Below the pieces are notes generated by a model. It did not search any database and was not told the DNA's origin. It saw only the letters and a list, made by a program, of their open reading frames with translations. A stretch of DNA of 64,000 bases from an uncultured Spirochaetaceae bacterium (GTDB lineage Bacteria > Spirochaetota > Spirochaetia > Sphaerochaetales > Sphaerochaetaceae), in NCBI GenBank assembly GCA_944390725.1, contig CALXQU010000001.1:1-64000 (forward strand), given 5' to 3'. The position numbers and the translations under genes were made by a program. This document shows positions 9,942-17,436 of this stretch, one piece after another (position 1 is the first letter of the stretch; each line of letters begins with the position of its first letter).

Positions 9942-11035
9942 ATATGCAAAGCCTCCCTGATCTTCCCTTCTTCCCAATTATAGTACTTCGCGGAGAGCAC
10001 CGCCTGCACGAGCCCGTCCTGCTGGCGCCTGATGAAGAAATATGCGAGGACGACGCCGATCGAGAACGGGTTGCCCAGCAGAAGGCGCGAATACTCCTTC
10101 TCCCTGGTCGCCGCGAGGTAGTTCTCGATTCTGAGGATCTGCATGGCATTCTCGTCCTGGCTGGTAAGGTCGTCCGACATCCCGCGGATATCATCGATCT
10201 CCTCCATGATCGCCGGATAGCGGCGGCTGACGATGCCCTTCATCCTGGCCATCATCTCATCGGCCGGAAGCGAGCCCATCCTGGCAGCTTCCCTCCCTAT
10301 GGTCCCATAAGGGAGGATGACATCCTTCATCTCCTCCGGGCCGAGGCTGTAGTAGAATCTGTACCTTATCAGGAAAAGTATGTTCTTGAGGTCGACATCG
10401 ACGCTGAAGATGGCCTCCGCGATCTTCCTGTCCTCCTTAGCGAGCGCCTCTGCCGCGGCCTCGAGCTGGCCGAACCACAGATGGTCCAGGGCAATCTCCA
10501 GGGGAAAGAGCCCCGTGACGCCCAGGTCCCTGTCGGCGAATTCCCTTGCGATCCCCGCATACGGGGTGGCGGAAAGGGCATGCACTATATCCTGGAATGA
10601 CGAAGCATTGACTATCCTGTCATAATCGATCGGATGGACGATGAGCCTCTTCTCGATATACGGGGCGCGGCTGTTGATCTGATGTCCGCGGATGGCCGCC
10701 GAGTACCATATCCTCAGCGCGTTCTTCAGGTTATCGATCTCCACCTTCTCGAGCAGCATCGTTATGTAGCCGCGGCTTCTCTCCTCAAGGTAGGATGCGA
10801 CCTCGCGGTAGGAAGCTATCTCATCATCGACAAGGGCAAGCTCAACCTGCTGCAGGTCACCGGTGGCCCTGTACACCTCGGCAAGGCGCGCGAAGCGGGT
10901 GCCGTCGAGCTTGGCGATAGCCTCGGAAAGCGTCGGGGCCTTTATCATCTCATCAATCGCGGATTCCGACCGCATGATGCCGATCCTGGCCCTGAGCTTA
11001 GCATTGATGAATGCGTAATCGGAGACCCTGCCCAT
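9938..11035 (-). CDS. atpC: V-type ATPase subunit C (AC39/d type)
   Basis: A 365-residue subunit that docks the central stalk onto the K ring. The N-terminal DYAFINAKLRARIGIM and the mostly helical remainder match the V_ATPase C/AC39 family, as do its length and position. It overlaps the H(G) gene by 1 base upstream and subunit I by 4 bases downstream. Confidence 0.92.
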   Translation of the reverse strand: MGRVSDYAFINAKLRARIGIMRSESAIDEMIKAPTLSEAIAKLDGTRFARLAEVYRATGDLQQVELALVDDEIASYREVASYLEERSRGYITMLLEKVEIDNLKNALRIWYSAAIRGHQINSRAPYIEKRLIVHPIDYDRIVNASSFQDIVHALSATPYAGIAREFADRDLGVTGLFPLEIALDHLWFGQLEAAAEALAKEDRKIAEAIFSVDVDLKNILFLIRYRFYYSLGPEEMKDVILPYGTIGREAARMGSLPADEMMARMKGIVSRRYPAIMEEIDDIRGMSDDLTSQDENAMQILRIENYLAATREKEYSRLLLGNPFSIGVVLAYFFIRRQQDGLVQAVLSAKYYNWEEGKIREALHI

Positions 11036-11361
11036 CAGCCATTCCCTGCGCCTACGCCAGTGATGCGGCTGATGATCCTGTCTGAAGCACGCTCAAGGAG
11101 GTCCTCCGGCAGCACGGGAACCCTTTCCGGATCGCCCAGCTTCCTCTCAAGCTCATCGAGATGGGCGTTCATCACCTGCTCGGCATCATCAATCGCCTGC
11201 TGGCCTTCCCTGGCGGTATCGGCAGCTGCCGAGCTGATCTCGGCCGCGGCTTTACGGTTCGCCTCATCCACGATGCCCTGCGCTTCCTTTTCCGCATCCT
11301 CTATGATCTTCGCTGCCTCATCCTCTATAGAGAGGATGCCATCAATCACTTCGCTCTGCAT
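11035..11361 (-). CDS. V-type ATPase peripheral-stalk subunit H (G-type)
   Basis: A 108-residue, almost entirely helical and charged protein (IEDEAAKIIEDAEKEAQG with heptad-like A/E/K pattern), matching the subunit H/G family that forms a coiled coil with subunit E. I choose the ATG at 11361, which has GGAG five bases upstream. A longer reading frame extends upstream, but it is antisense translation of the tRNA-Pro gene at 11479-11552 and should not be annotated as coding. It is the first gene of the ATPase operon. Confidence 0.85.
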   Translation of the reverse strand: MQSEVIDGILSIEDEAAKIIEDAEKEAQGIVDEANRKAAAEISSAAADTAREGQQAIDDAEQVMNAHLDELERKLGDPERVPVLPEDLLERASDRIISRITGVGAGNG

Positions 11362-11379
11362 ATGCGCTCCATCGCGTTT

Positions 11380-11408
11380 ACAATGAATCTTTTGCCCTGC
11401 TCTGTCAA
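11380..11408 (-). promoter_or_regulatory. Probable promoter of the V-ATPase operon
   Basis: On the minus strand a perfect -35 TTGACA (11403-11408) is followed after 17 bases by CATTGT (11380-11385), a weak -10, 18 bases ahead of the first ATPase ATG. The -35 is strong, the -10 poor. Confidence 0.45.
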
Positions 11409-11440
11409 CCATCAGCCAGGGCGGCCTGTGCGGCAGAGCC

Positions 11441-11469
11441 TTTACACTTGCCTGCGCTTGTGGTAATCT
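11441..11469 (+). promoter_or_regulatory. Promoter of tRNA-Pro
   Basis: TTTACA (11441-11446), a 17-base spacer and TAATCT (11464-11469, preceded by TGG) end nine bases before the tRNA 5' end, the expected spacing for a tRNA transcription start. Confidence 0.6.
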
Positions 11470-11478
11470 GCACCTCAG

Positions 11479-11552
11479 CGGGCAATAGCGCAGGGGTTTA
11501 GCGTACAAGTCTGGGGGACTTGGGGTCGGCGGTTCAAATCCGCCTTGCCCGA
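11479..11552 (+). tRNA. tRNA-Pro(GGG)
   Basis: A complete 74-nt cloverleaf. The acceptor stem CGGGCAA pairs with TTGCCCG, starting with the C1-G72 pair typical of proline tRNAs. D stem GCGC/GCGT; anticodon stem CAAGT/ACTTG with loop CTGGGGG, giving anticodon GGG and G37; T arm GGCGG-TTCAAAT-CCGCC. The discriminator is A and CCA is not encoded. It lies between divergent genes: the V-ATPase operon leaves on the minus strand and an OppD-type gene begins six bases after the tRNA. Confidence 0.95.
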
Positions 11553-11557
11553 TATAA

Positions 11558-12484
11558 ATGGAAGGGAAGCTTCTATCAGCAGATGGCCTCAGGGTCATGA
11601 TCGGAAAGGAAGAGCCTGTGAGGGCATCTTCCTTTTCTATTGATTACGGGGAAGCGAAGGCGCTGATCGGGGAATCAGGGTCAGGCAAGAGCATGACGGC
11701 CCTTGCCCTCATCGCGCTGCTGCCGGAGCATGCCGCTGCGGAAGGGAGGATCGCATACAGGGGGACGGAGATTGATGCCTCGGACACCAAGCGGCTCTCA
11801 GCTCTCCGCGGCAGGGAGATCGCCATGATGTCCCAGGACCCTTCCTCCTCGCTCAATCCGGCATACAGGATAGGAAAGCAGATAAGGCGCATCGCAGCCA
11901 TCGGCGGGGCGGAGGATCCGCGGATGGAAGCGGAGAGGCTCCTTGAGGCAGCCGGCCTCGGCGGCGCAGGGCGCAAGTACCCGCATCAGCTTTCAGGCGG
12001 CATGTGCCAGCGGGCGCTGCTGGCGATGGCCCTTGCGGCATCGCCTTCCCTCTTGATAGCCGATGAGGTGACGTCCTCTCTGGACAGCGATACGGAGAGG
12101 TCCGCCATGGAGCTCATCCTCACTATGATGGGGGAGAGGGCCCTCTCGCTCCTGATGATCTCGCACTCGATCGCGCTGGCAGCATCATACGCGGATTCCA
12201 TCGCCGTCATGCATGGCGGCTGCACCGTCGAGGAAGGACCTGCCGCAGAGGTCCTCCGCCACCCTGCCCATCCATACACGGAGCTTCTTGCCGCATGCGC
12301 GGCGATGAAGAGGGATCCCGATGGCACCCTCGTGACAATCGGCGGCAGGATGCCTAGCCCTGCGGAAAAGGTGCCAGGCTGCACATTCGCCGGCAGATGC
12401 CCATATGCGGAAAGGAGATGCATGGACGGCATGCCGGCCTGGCGCAGCAATGGCAGCCACAGATGGAGATGCATCCATGGATGA
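11558..12484 (+). CDS. Oligopeptide/nickel ABC transporter ATPase, OppD type
   Basis: A 308-residue ABC ATPase. Walker A GESGSGKS is at residues 38-45, the signature LSGGMCQR at 145-152, and Walker B LLIADE at 165-170. A C-terminal oligopeptide/dipeptide-transporter domain carries the cysteine-rich segment CTFAGRCPYAERRC. It would energise import of peptides, nickel or similar solutes with the OppF-like neighbour, whose gene it overlaps by 8 bases. No permease or binding protein is adjacent, so the substrate is unknown. The ATG lies directly after tRNA-Pro and has no Shine-Dalgarno sequence, because that space is tRNA; the mRNA may be released by tRNA 3' processing. Confidence 0.88.
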   Translation: MEGKLLSADGLRVMIGKEEPVRASSFSIDYGEAKALIGESGSGKSMTALALIALLPEHAAAEGRIAYRGTEIDASDTKRLSALRGREIAMMSQDPSSSLNPAYRIGKQIRRIAAIGGAEDPRMEAERLLEAAGLGGAGRKYPHQLSGGMCQRALLAMALAASPSLLIADEVTSSLDSDTERSAMELILTMMGERALSLLMISHSIALAASYADSIAVMHGGCTVEEGPAAEVLRHPAHPYTELLAACAAMKRDPDGTLVTIGGRMPSPAEKVPGCTFAGRCPYAERRCMDGMPAWRSNGSHRWRCIHG

Positions 12485-13127
12485 GCTGCTGAGGGTTGAG
12501 AACCTTTCCCTGTCATATGGGCATGAGAAGGTGCTGGAGGATATATGCCTCTCGGTCGCGAAGGGCGAGAAGGTCGGCATCTGCGGCCGCTCAGGCGCAG
12601 GGAAGACGACGCTTGCCCGCTGCATCATGGGGCTTGAGAGTCCGGATGCCGGCAGGGTGCTACTCAACGGCAGCGACATATCCCGGATGAAGAGGAAGGA
12701 CCTGATAGGGATGCAGATGATACCGCAGGCGCCTGCTTCCTCGCTGGAGGGATGGATGAGCGTGCGCGCCGCGATACTGGAAGGGGCCAGGACGCTGAAG
12801 CCAGGCAGGGAGGCCATGGAGAGGATGCTCCCGCCGCTCCTTGCCAGGACAGGGCTGGATGCAGGCCTCCTGGGCAGGAGGACGGACGGGCTCTCAGGCG
12901 GGGAGAAGGCCCGGGTCGCGATTGCCCGCGCGCTTGCGCTCTCCCCTTCCCTCCTGATAGCTGACGAGCCCACGGCATCGCTCGATGCATCGCTGCGCTC
13001 GGCGATCCTCAACGTGCTCGCATCGCTGGACATGGCGATGATCATCATCAGCCACGATGAGGACGCGCTCGGCTTCATCGCCGCCAGGACCTTCCGCCTA
13101 GACGCTGGCAAGCTCATCGAGAAATGA
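12477..13127 (+). CDS. ABC transporter ATPase, OppF type
   Basis: A 216-residue ABC ATPase. Walker A GRSGAGKT is at residues 37-44; signature LSGGEKARVAIARAL and Walker B LLIADEPTASLD follow. It lacks the C-terminal peptide-transporter extension, so it is shorter than classical OppF. The start at 12477 has GGAG eight bases upstream and overlaps the OppD-type gene; a longer upstream frame is only overlap. It presumably forms an ATPase heterodimer with its neighbour, using permeases encoded elsewhere. Confidence 0.86.
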   Translation: MDELLRVENLSLSYGHEKVLEDICLSVAKGEKVGICGRSGAGKTTLARCIMGLESPDAGRVLLNGSDISRMKRKDLIGMQMIPQAPASSLEGWMSVRAAILEGARTLKPGREAMERMLPPLLARTGLDAGLLGRRTDGLSGGEKARVAIARALALSPSLLIADEPTASLDASLRSAILNVLASLDMAMIIISHDEDALGFIAARTFRLDAGKLIEK

Positions 13128-13136
13128 TACTATTCA

Positions 13137-13189
13137 TCTGCTGATATCATATGATATATAAATCATAATGATATCATACTCATAGCAGA
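13137..13189. repeat. AT-rich inverted repeat between convergent genes
   Basis: Outer arms TCTGCT (13137-13142) and AGCAGA (13184-13189) enclose an AT-rich core with the perfect 14-base palindrome ATATCATATGATAT (13144-13157) and ATGATATCAT (13168-13177). It lies between the ends of the OppF-type gene and nagB and could act as a bidirectional terminator or a protein-binding site. It lacks a GC-rich stem with a T run. Confidence 0.5.
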
Positions 13190-13193
13190 CTTA

Positions 13194-13916
13194 TTACATT
13201 CCAAGCAGAAGCGATGCGGAATCCCTATCAAGGAAGAGCTTCCAGTCAGGATGCGTCTTGAGGATCGTCGACGGGATCCGCGGCGATACGGAGGTCGTAA
13301 TCGCCTTGATGACAGCCTCCGCCTTGACCGTATGCGGGCAGGCCGTGATGATATGACGCACCCCCATGATGGCCTTCGGAAGCATGGTGACAGCCTTCTC
13401 CGGCACATCCGACACCTTGGAGAACCAGCCCTCGCCGACCTGCTGCTTGCGGCACCTGTCATCGAGCGTGACGATCCTGTAGATATCATCGGACTCGAAA
13501 TCCGCAGGAGGGTCATTGAATGCGATATGGCCATTCTCGCCGATGCCTATCACCCCGATATCCACAGGGCTCTCGCGCCATGCCTGCGAGACCTCCTCTA
13601 TATTGTCCTCGCACACGAAGTTGACCTTGCCGGGATGGACCTTATCGACGAAGCGCCTGGAAAGGTAGAAGCGGAAGCTTGCCGCATGGTTCTCAGGAAG
13701 CCCGACGTATTCATCGAGATGGAACATCTCCACCCTGCTCCAGTCCAGGTCCTCCTTCACCAGGCTGCCGTACATCTCGAACTGGGACGAGCCCGTCGCC
13801 AGCACGATGCGGCACCATCCCCTCTCCTCTATCGCCTTCCTTATCTCGCATGCGATGGCTCCGGCAGCCCTCCTGCCAAGGTCCTCGGCATTATCCGAAA
13901 TGCTTATCTCGATCAT
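13194..13916 (-). CDS. nagB: Glucosamine-6-phosphate deaminase
   Basis: A 240-residue cytoplasmic enzyme that converts glucosamine-6-phosphate to fructose-6-phosphate and ammonia. The phosphate-loop region is LATGSSQFEMYG; MFHLDEYVGL holds the catalytic D68; GIGENGHIAFNDPP (124-137) holds H130. The length is normal for NagB without the C-terminal allosteric extension. Two TAA codons in tandem end the gene. It overlaps the upstream flavodoxin-ferredoxin gene by 4 bases. No nagA or GlcNAc permease lies alongside. Confidence 0.93.
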   Translation of the reverse strand: MIEISISDNAEDLGRRAAGAIACEIRKAIEERGWCRIVLATGSSQFEMYGSLVKEDLDWSRVEMFHLDEYVGLPENHAASFRFYLSRRFVDKVHPGKVNFVCEDNIEEVSQAWRESPVDIGVIGIGENGHIAFNDPPADFESDDIYRIVTLDDRCRKQQVGEGWFSKVSDVPEKAVTMLPKAIMGVRHIITACPHTVKAEAVIKAITTSVSPRIPSTILKTHPDWKLFLDRDSASLLLGM

Positions 13917-14677
13917 CTATCCTCCTCTTTGGTGTAGAATGCGTTTTCCTGCCGTACGGACAGCCTTTCCGTCAGCATCCGGGCAAAGGCGGCATAGCCG
14001 CTGTCGCCCTCCATCGTCCTGGCGCCCCTCGGGCAGACCCTTATGCACCTGAAGCAGGAGATGCAGCGGCTGCTGTCTACCGTCCTGCAGCCAGGGCCGA
14101 TGGCGCCTTCAGGGCAGAGCCTTGCGCAGAGCCCGCAGGAGATGCACCCTCCTGACGTGGAAGGCCTGTATGCGCCTCCGTCCCCGCCTTCGCGGTATGG
14201 CCGCGTCCCCGGAATCCTGAGCGCTCCGTCCGAAGGGGCCTCCACGGCCCGCCTGCCGAAATCACGGAGGGCTGCCAGGTCATCGCCACCAGGACGCCCC
14301 TGGGCGATGGTGCCATAGGTATGCCTGCCGACCGAAGCGGCAGCGCCGATTACGCGGAAGCCCTGCGCCTCCATCGCATCGGCAAGCTCCAGAAGCGCAT
14401 CATCATACGCCCTGTTGCCATAGCTCACGGCGACGATGCAGCGCGTACCGCTGCCGGAAAGCAGGGAGAAACGCTCCATCGCGCCCCTATAGACCCTGCC
14501 CTTGTACACGGGAGCCGCCACTACGAGGATATCATCAGGGGCGAAGCTATGCGCTCCGGCCTGGCTCCTCACCGTCATATCGATTTCAGAGGCATCCTCC
14601 GCTATCCCCGAGGCGATGGCAAGAGCGGCCTGGCGGGAATTGCCCGTGGCGGAGAAGAATGCGGTATATACGCTCAT
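13913..14677 (-). CDS. Flavodoxin-like protein with two [4Fe-4S] ferredoxin motifs (EFR1-type)
   Basis: A 254-residue fusion. The N-terminal flavodoxin-like domain has the FMN phosphate loop FFSATGNSR (7-15). The C-terminal bacterial ferredoxin has two CxxCxxCxxxC motifs (178-188 and 205-215) ending in CP, so it should carry two [4Fe-4S] clusters. It is a soluble electron carrier of anaerobes; the partner is unknown. It follows nrdD by about 115 bases and overlaps nagB by 4 bases, so it may share an operon with nagB. An electron-supply role for the anaerobic ribonucleotide reductase system is possible but inferred only from position. Confidence 0.87.
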   Translation of the reverse strand: MSVYTAFFSATGNSRQAALAIASGIAEDASEIDMTVRSQAGAHSFAPDDILVVAAPVYKGRVYRGAMERFSLLSGSGTRCIVAVSYGNRAYDDALLELADAMEAQGFRVIGAAASVGRHTYGTIAQGRPGGDDLAALRDFGRRAVEAPSDGALRIPGTRPYREGGDGGAYRPSTSGGCISCGLCARLCPEGAIGPGCRTVDSSRCISCFRCIRVCPRGARTMEGDSGYAAFARMLTERLSVRQENAFYTKEEDR

Positions 14678-14745
14678 AGGGAATCTCCAAGTCTAGGATA
14701 TTCTACCCTATGGGGAGCGGAATTGCACCTGGAATTATCGATTGA

Positions 14746-14769
14746 GGCCCCTCCGTCTCCGAAGGGGCC
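14746..14769 (-). terminator. Hairpin after nrdD
   Basis: GGCCCCT (14746-14752) and AGGGGCC (14763-14769) form a strong 7-bp stem directly downstream of the nrdD stop. No clear T run follows on the minus strand, so it may be a processing or attenuating hairpin rather than a full terminator. Confidence 0.4.
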
Positions 14770-14791
14770 CCAGATGATGCAGACCGGTATA

Positions 14792-17170
14792 TCAGACAGC
14801 GCTTTCAGCGAACGCCCTGATCTGCGAGGCGTTGGATACCACCGTGGCCACGCCATCCGTGAAGGAGACGAGGCTCGGGGCCTGCACGATGCCGTACTGC
14901 CTGCAGAGGTCCATGTTCTCCTCCGCATCCACTACCCTGTACTTCAGCCCTGCCTTGTCGAGGGCGGCCTTGGCTATGCGGCAGTTGGGGCATGTCTTCG
15001 TCACGAAGAGCAGGAGCTCATCGCCATTGCCCTCCGCCGTGAAGCACTCCTCATCCCTGGCGAAGACCTTCCCAGGCACCCCATGCCTCGTGAGCTTCGA
15101 GTGCGGGATATCGTATGTCTTCCTCTCCTTGAACTCCTCGGCCTTGCCTACGTTCCAGTTCTGCACCGGGCGGTAGTAGCCGGTGATCCTGGAATACACC
15201 TCGGTCGGCTTATGGCAGTGCGGGCACTGGTAGACCTCGCCGGCCAGGTATCCATGCTCGGAGCATACGGAGTATGTCGGGCTGAGCGTGTAGTACGGAA
15301 GCTCATAATTCTCCGCGATCTTCCTCACCAGCGTCATGGCGCTCTTCCAGTCAGGGAGCTTCTCGCCGAGGAAGGCGTGGAAGACAGTGCCTGACGTATA
15401 GAGCGTCTGGAGCCTGTCCTGCACATCGAGCGCCTGGAAGATATCATCGGTATAGCCGACCGGCAGGTGCGACGAGTTCGTGTAGTACGGCGCATTGCAG
15501 TCGCTGGAAGCCGTGATGATATCAGGGAACTGCTCCACATCGTGCTTGGCAAGCCTGTAGGACGTGGATTCGGCAGGCGTGGCCTCGAGGTTATAGAGGT
15601 CGCCATACTGCTCCTGGTAGTCAGAGAGCCTGTTCCTCATATGGTTGAGCACCTCGACAGCGAAATCCTGGGCCCTCTTGTCCCCGAGGTCGACTCCGAG
15701 CCAGGAGGCATTGAGGCAGGCCTCGTTCATGCCGACGAGCCCTATGGTGGAGAAGTGGTTCTCGAATGTGCCGAGGTACCTCTTCGTATATGGATAGAGA
15801 CCCTCGTCGAGGAGCTTGGTGATGACGGTCCTCTTCACCTTGAGCGAGCGGGCCGAGATGTCCATGATCCTGTCCAGCCTCCTGTAGAAGTCAGCCTCGT
15901 CCTTGGCCTGGTACGCGATGCGCGGGAGGTTGACGGTGACGACTCCGACAGATCCTGTGCTCTCTCCCGATCCGAAGAACCCGCCTGACTTCTTCCTCAG
16001 CTCCCTCAGGTCGAGGCGGAGGCGGCAGCACATGCTCCTCACGTCATTGGGCGACATGTCGCTGTTGATGTAGTTGGAGAAATACGGGGTGCCGTACTTG
16101 GCCGTCATCTCGAACAGCAGCCTGTTGTTCTCGGTCTCCGACCAGTCGAAGTCCCTGGTGATGGAATATGTCGGGATAGGATACTGGAAGCCCCTGCCCT
16201 CTGCATCGCCTTCGATCATGATCTCGATGAAGGCCTTGTTGACCATGTCCATCTCCGCCTGGCAGTCGCCGTAGGTGAAGTCCTGCTCCTTGCCTCCTAC
16301 GATGGCAGGGACATTGGCAAGGTCCTTCGGGCATACCCAGTCGAGCGTGATATTGGAGAACGGAGCCTGCGTACCCCATCTTGAAGGCGTGTTGACGCCG
16401 TATACGAAGGACTCGATGCTCTTCTTCACCTCATTGAAGGAGAGGTTGTCCTTCCTCACGAACGGCGCGAGGTACGTATCGAAGGAGCTGAATGCCTGCG
16501 CTCCTGCCCATTCGTTCTGCAGTATGCCGAGGAAGTTGACCATCTGGTTGCAGAGCGTCGCCAGGTGCGATGCCGGAGACGACGTGATCTTGCCGGGAAT
16601 GCCGCCGAGGCCTTCCTGAATCAGCTGCTTGAGAGACCAGCCCGCGCAGTAGCCAGTGAGCATGGAAAGGTCATGGATATGGATATCGCAGGCGCGGTGG
16701 GCATTGGCGATCTCCTCATCATAGATCTCGTTCAGCCAATAGTTGGCCGTGATGGCTCCGCTGTTGGAGAGGATGAGGCCTCCCACGGAATACGTTACCG
16801 TGCTGTTCTCCTTGACCCTCCAGTCATTGAGGTGGAGATAGTTGTCGACGACTGCCTTGTAGTCAAGGCTGGCCGACTTCATGTTCCTGATCTTCTCCCT
16901 CTGCTTGCGGTAGAGGATATAGCACTTGGCGACATCGGCATAGCCGGCCTCTGCGAGGACTTCCTCGACGCTGTCCTGTATGGATTCGACGGTGATCTTG
17001 CCATCCACGACCTTCTTCGAGAAATGAGCCGTTACCTTGAGCGCGATGAAATCGATGACATTGTCATCATACGGCTTCTGGATGGAATCGAAGGCCTTCT
17101 TGATTGCTGCCGAGATTTTGGAAATATCGAAGGAGACTACTGCTCCGTCACGTTTTACTACCTGATACAT
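14792..17170 (-). CDS. nrdD: Anaerobic ribonucleoside-triphosphate reductase with C-terminal glutaredoxin-like domain
   Basis: A 792-residue class III ribonucleotide reductase that reduces NTPs to dNTPs under anaerobic conditions. An N-terminal ATP-cone (residues about 1-95, beginning MYQVVKRDG) gives allosteric control. The zinc site VCSEHGYLAG...QCPHC precedes the glycyl-radical segment RITGYYRPVQNW, with the radical glycine at about residue 664. Unusually, about 80 residues follow with a redox motif CPNC at 727-730 and a glutaredoxin/thioredoxin-like layout (FVTKTCPNC, then YGIVQAPSLV). The start is the ATG at 17170 with GGAGG five bases upstream; a longer frame upstream would cover the promoter and is rejected. 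NrdG is encoded just upstream. Confidence 0.95.
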   Translation of the reverse strand: MYQVVKRDGAVVSFDISKISAAIKKAFDSIQKPYDDNVIDFIALKVTAHFSKKVVDGKITVESIQDSVEEVLAEAGYADVAKCYILYRKQREKIRNMKSASLDYKAVVDNYLHLNDWRVKENSTVTYSVGGLILSNSGAITANYWLNEIYDEEIANAHRACDIHIHDLSMLTGYCAGWSLKQLIQEGLGGIPGKITSSPASHLATLCNQMVNFLGILQNEWAGAQAFSSFDTYLAPFVRKDNLSFNEVKKSIESFVYGVNTPSRWGTQAPFSNITLDWVCPKDLANVPAIVGGKEQDFTYGDCQAEMDMVNKAFIEIMIEGDAEGRGFQYPIPTYSITRDFDWSETENNRLLFEMTAKYGTPYFSNYINSDMSPNDVRSMCCRLRLDLRELRKKSGGFFGSGESTGSVGVVTVNLPRIAYQAKDEADFYRRLDRIMDISARSLKVKRTVITKLLDEGLYPYTKRYLGTFENHFSTIGLVGMNEACLNASWLGVDLGDKRAQDFAVEVLNHMRNRLSDYQEQYGDLYNLEATPAESTSYRLAKHDVEQFPDIITASSDCNAPYYTNSSHLPVGYTDDIFQALDVQDRLQTLYTSGTVFHAFLGEKLPDWKSAMTLVRKIAENYELPYYTLSPTYSVCSEHGYLAGEVYQCPHCHKPTEVYSRITGYYRPVQNWNVGKAEEFKERKTYDIPHSKLTRHGVPGKVFARDEECFTAEGNGDELLLFVTKTCPNCRIAKAALDKAGLKYRVVDAEENMDLCRQYGIVQAPSLVSFTDGVATVVSNASQIRAFAESAV

Positions 17171-17194
17171 TGGTTCCTCCGTCGTGTAGAGAGG

Positions 17195-17223
17195 ACTATA
17201 GCATAGGTTTTCCCATTGGACAA
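17195..17223 (-). promoter_or_regulatory. nrdD promoter
   Basis: Minus-strand -35 TTGTCC (17218-17223), 17-base spacer, -10 TATAGT (17195-17200), 25 bases ahead of the nrdD ATG. Two NrdR boxes lie immediately upstream. Confidence 0.65.
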
Positions 17224-17230
17224 GGCCTGT

Positions 17231-17277
17231 ACACAATACAGAGTGTCGCTTTTTACAGATAACGCTATATATAGCGT
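17231..17277 (-). promoter_or_regulatory. Tandem NrdR boxes upstream of nrdD
   Basis: Two 16-base sites: ACACAATACAGAGTGT (17231-17246) and the perfect palindrome ACGCTATATATAGCGT (17262-17277). Both fit the known NrdR-box pattern (about acaCwAtATaTwGtgt). The 15-base gap gives 31 bases centre to centre, three helical turns, as usual for NrdR pairs. NrdR would repress nrdD when dATP/ATP is high. The regulator gene is not in this window. The remaining 17278-17436 up to nrdG is AT-rich then GC-rich and holds no gene. Confidence 0.85.
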
Positions 17278-17436
17278 AAGTCGACATTGCAAACAGATAT
17301 ATTAATTATATCGTTTCCGATAAGCAGCCATTGCATTCCATCATATGCGCGCAAAAAACATCATCTTCCTTAAGCGATGCCATGCAAGGACTTGGCCCTG
17401 CGGATCCGGGCCTCTCCGCCAGCGCGGGCGGAAAAG

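Noticed and set aside
11479-11552. Integration (att) site at tRNA-Pro
   Set aside because: No integrase gene and no repeated copy of the tRNA 3' end were seen on either side.
11362-11598. N-terminal extension of the V-ATPase H(G) subunit
   Set aside because: The translated segment with GQGGFEPPTPSPPDLYA is the antisense reading of tRNA-Pro; the ATG at 11361 with GGAG upstream is the real start.
17171-17287. Upstream start giving an NrdD of 831 residues
   Set aside because: The extra 39 residues cover the -10, -35 and a NrdR box; the ATG at 17170 has a strong GGAGG and begins the ATP-cone.
17415-17432. Terminator after nrdG (TCCGCC/GGCGGA hairpin)
   Set aside because: The stem is short and no T run follows on the minus strand, so I did not annotate it.
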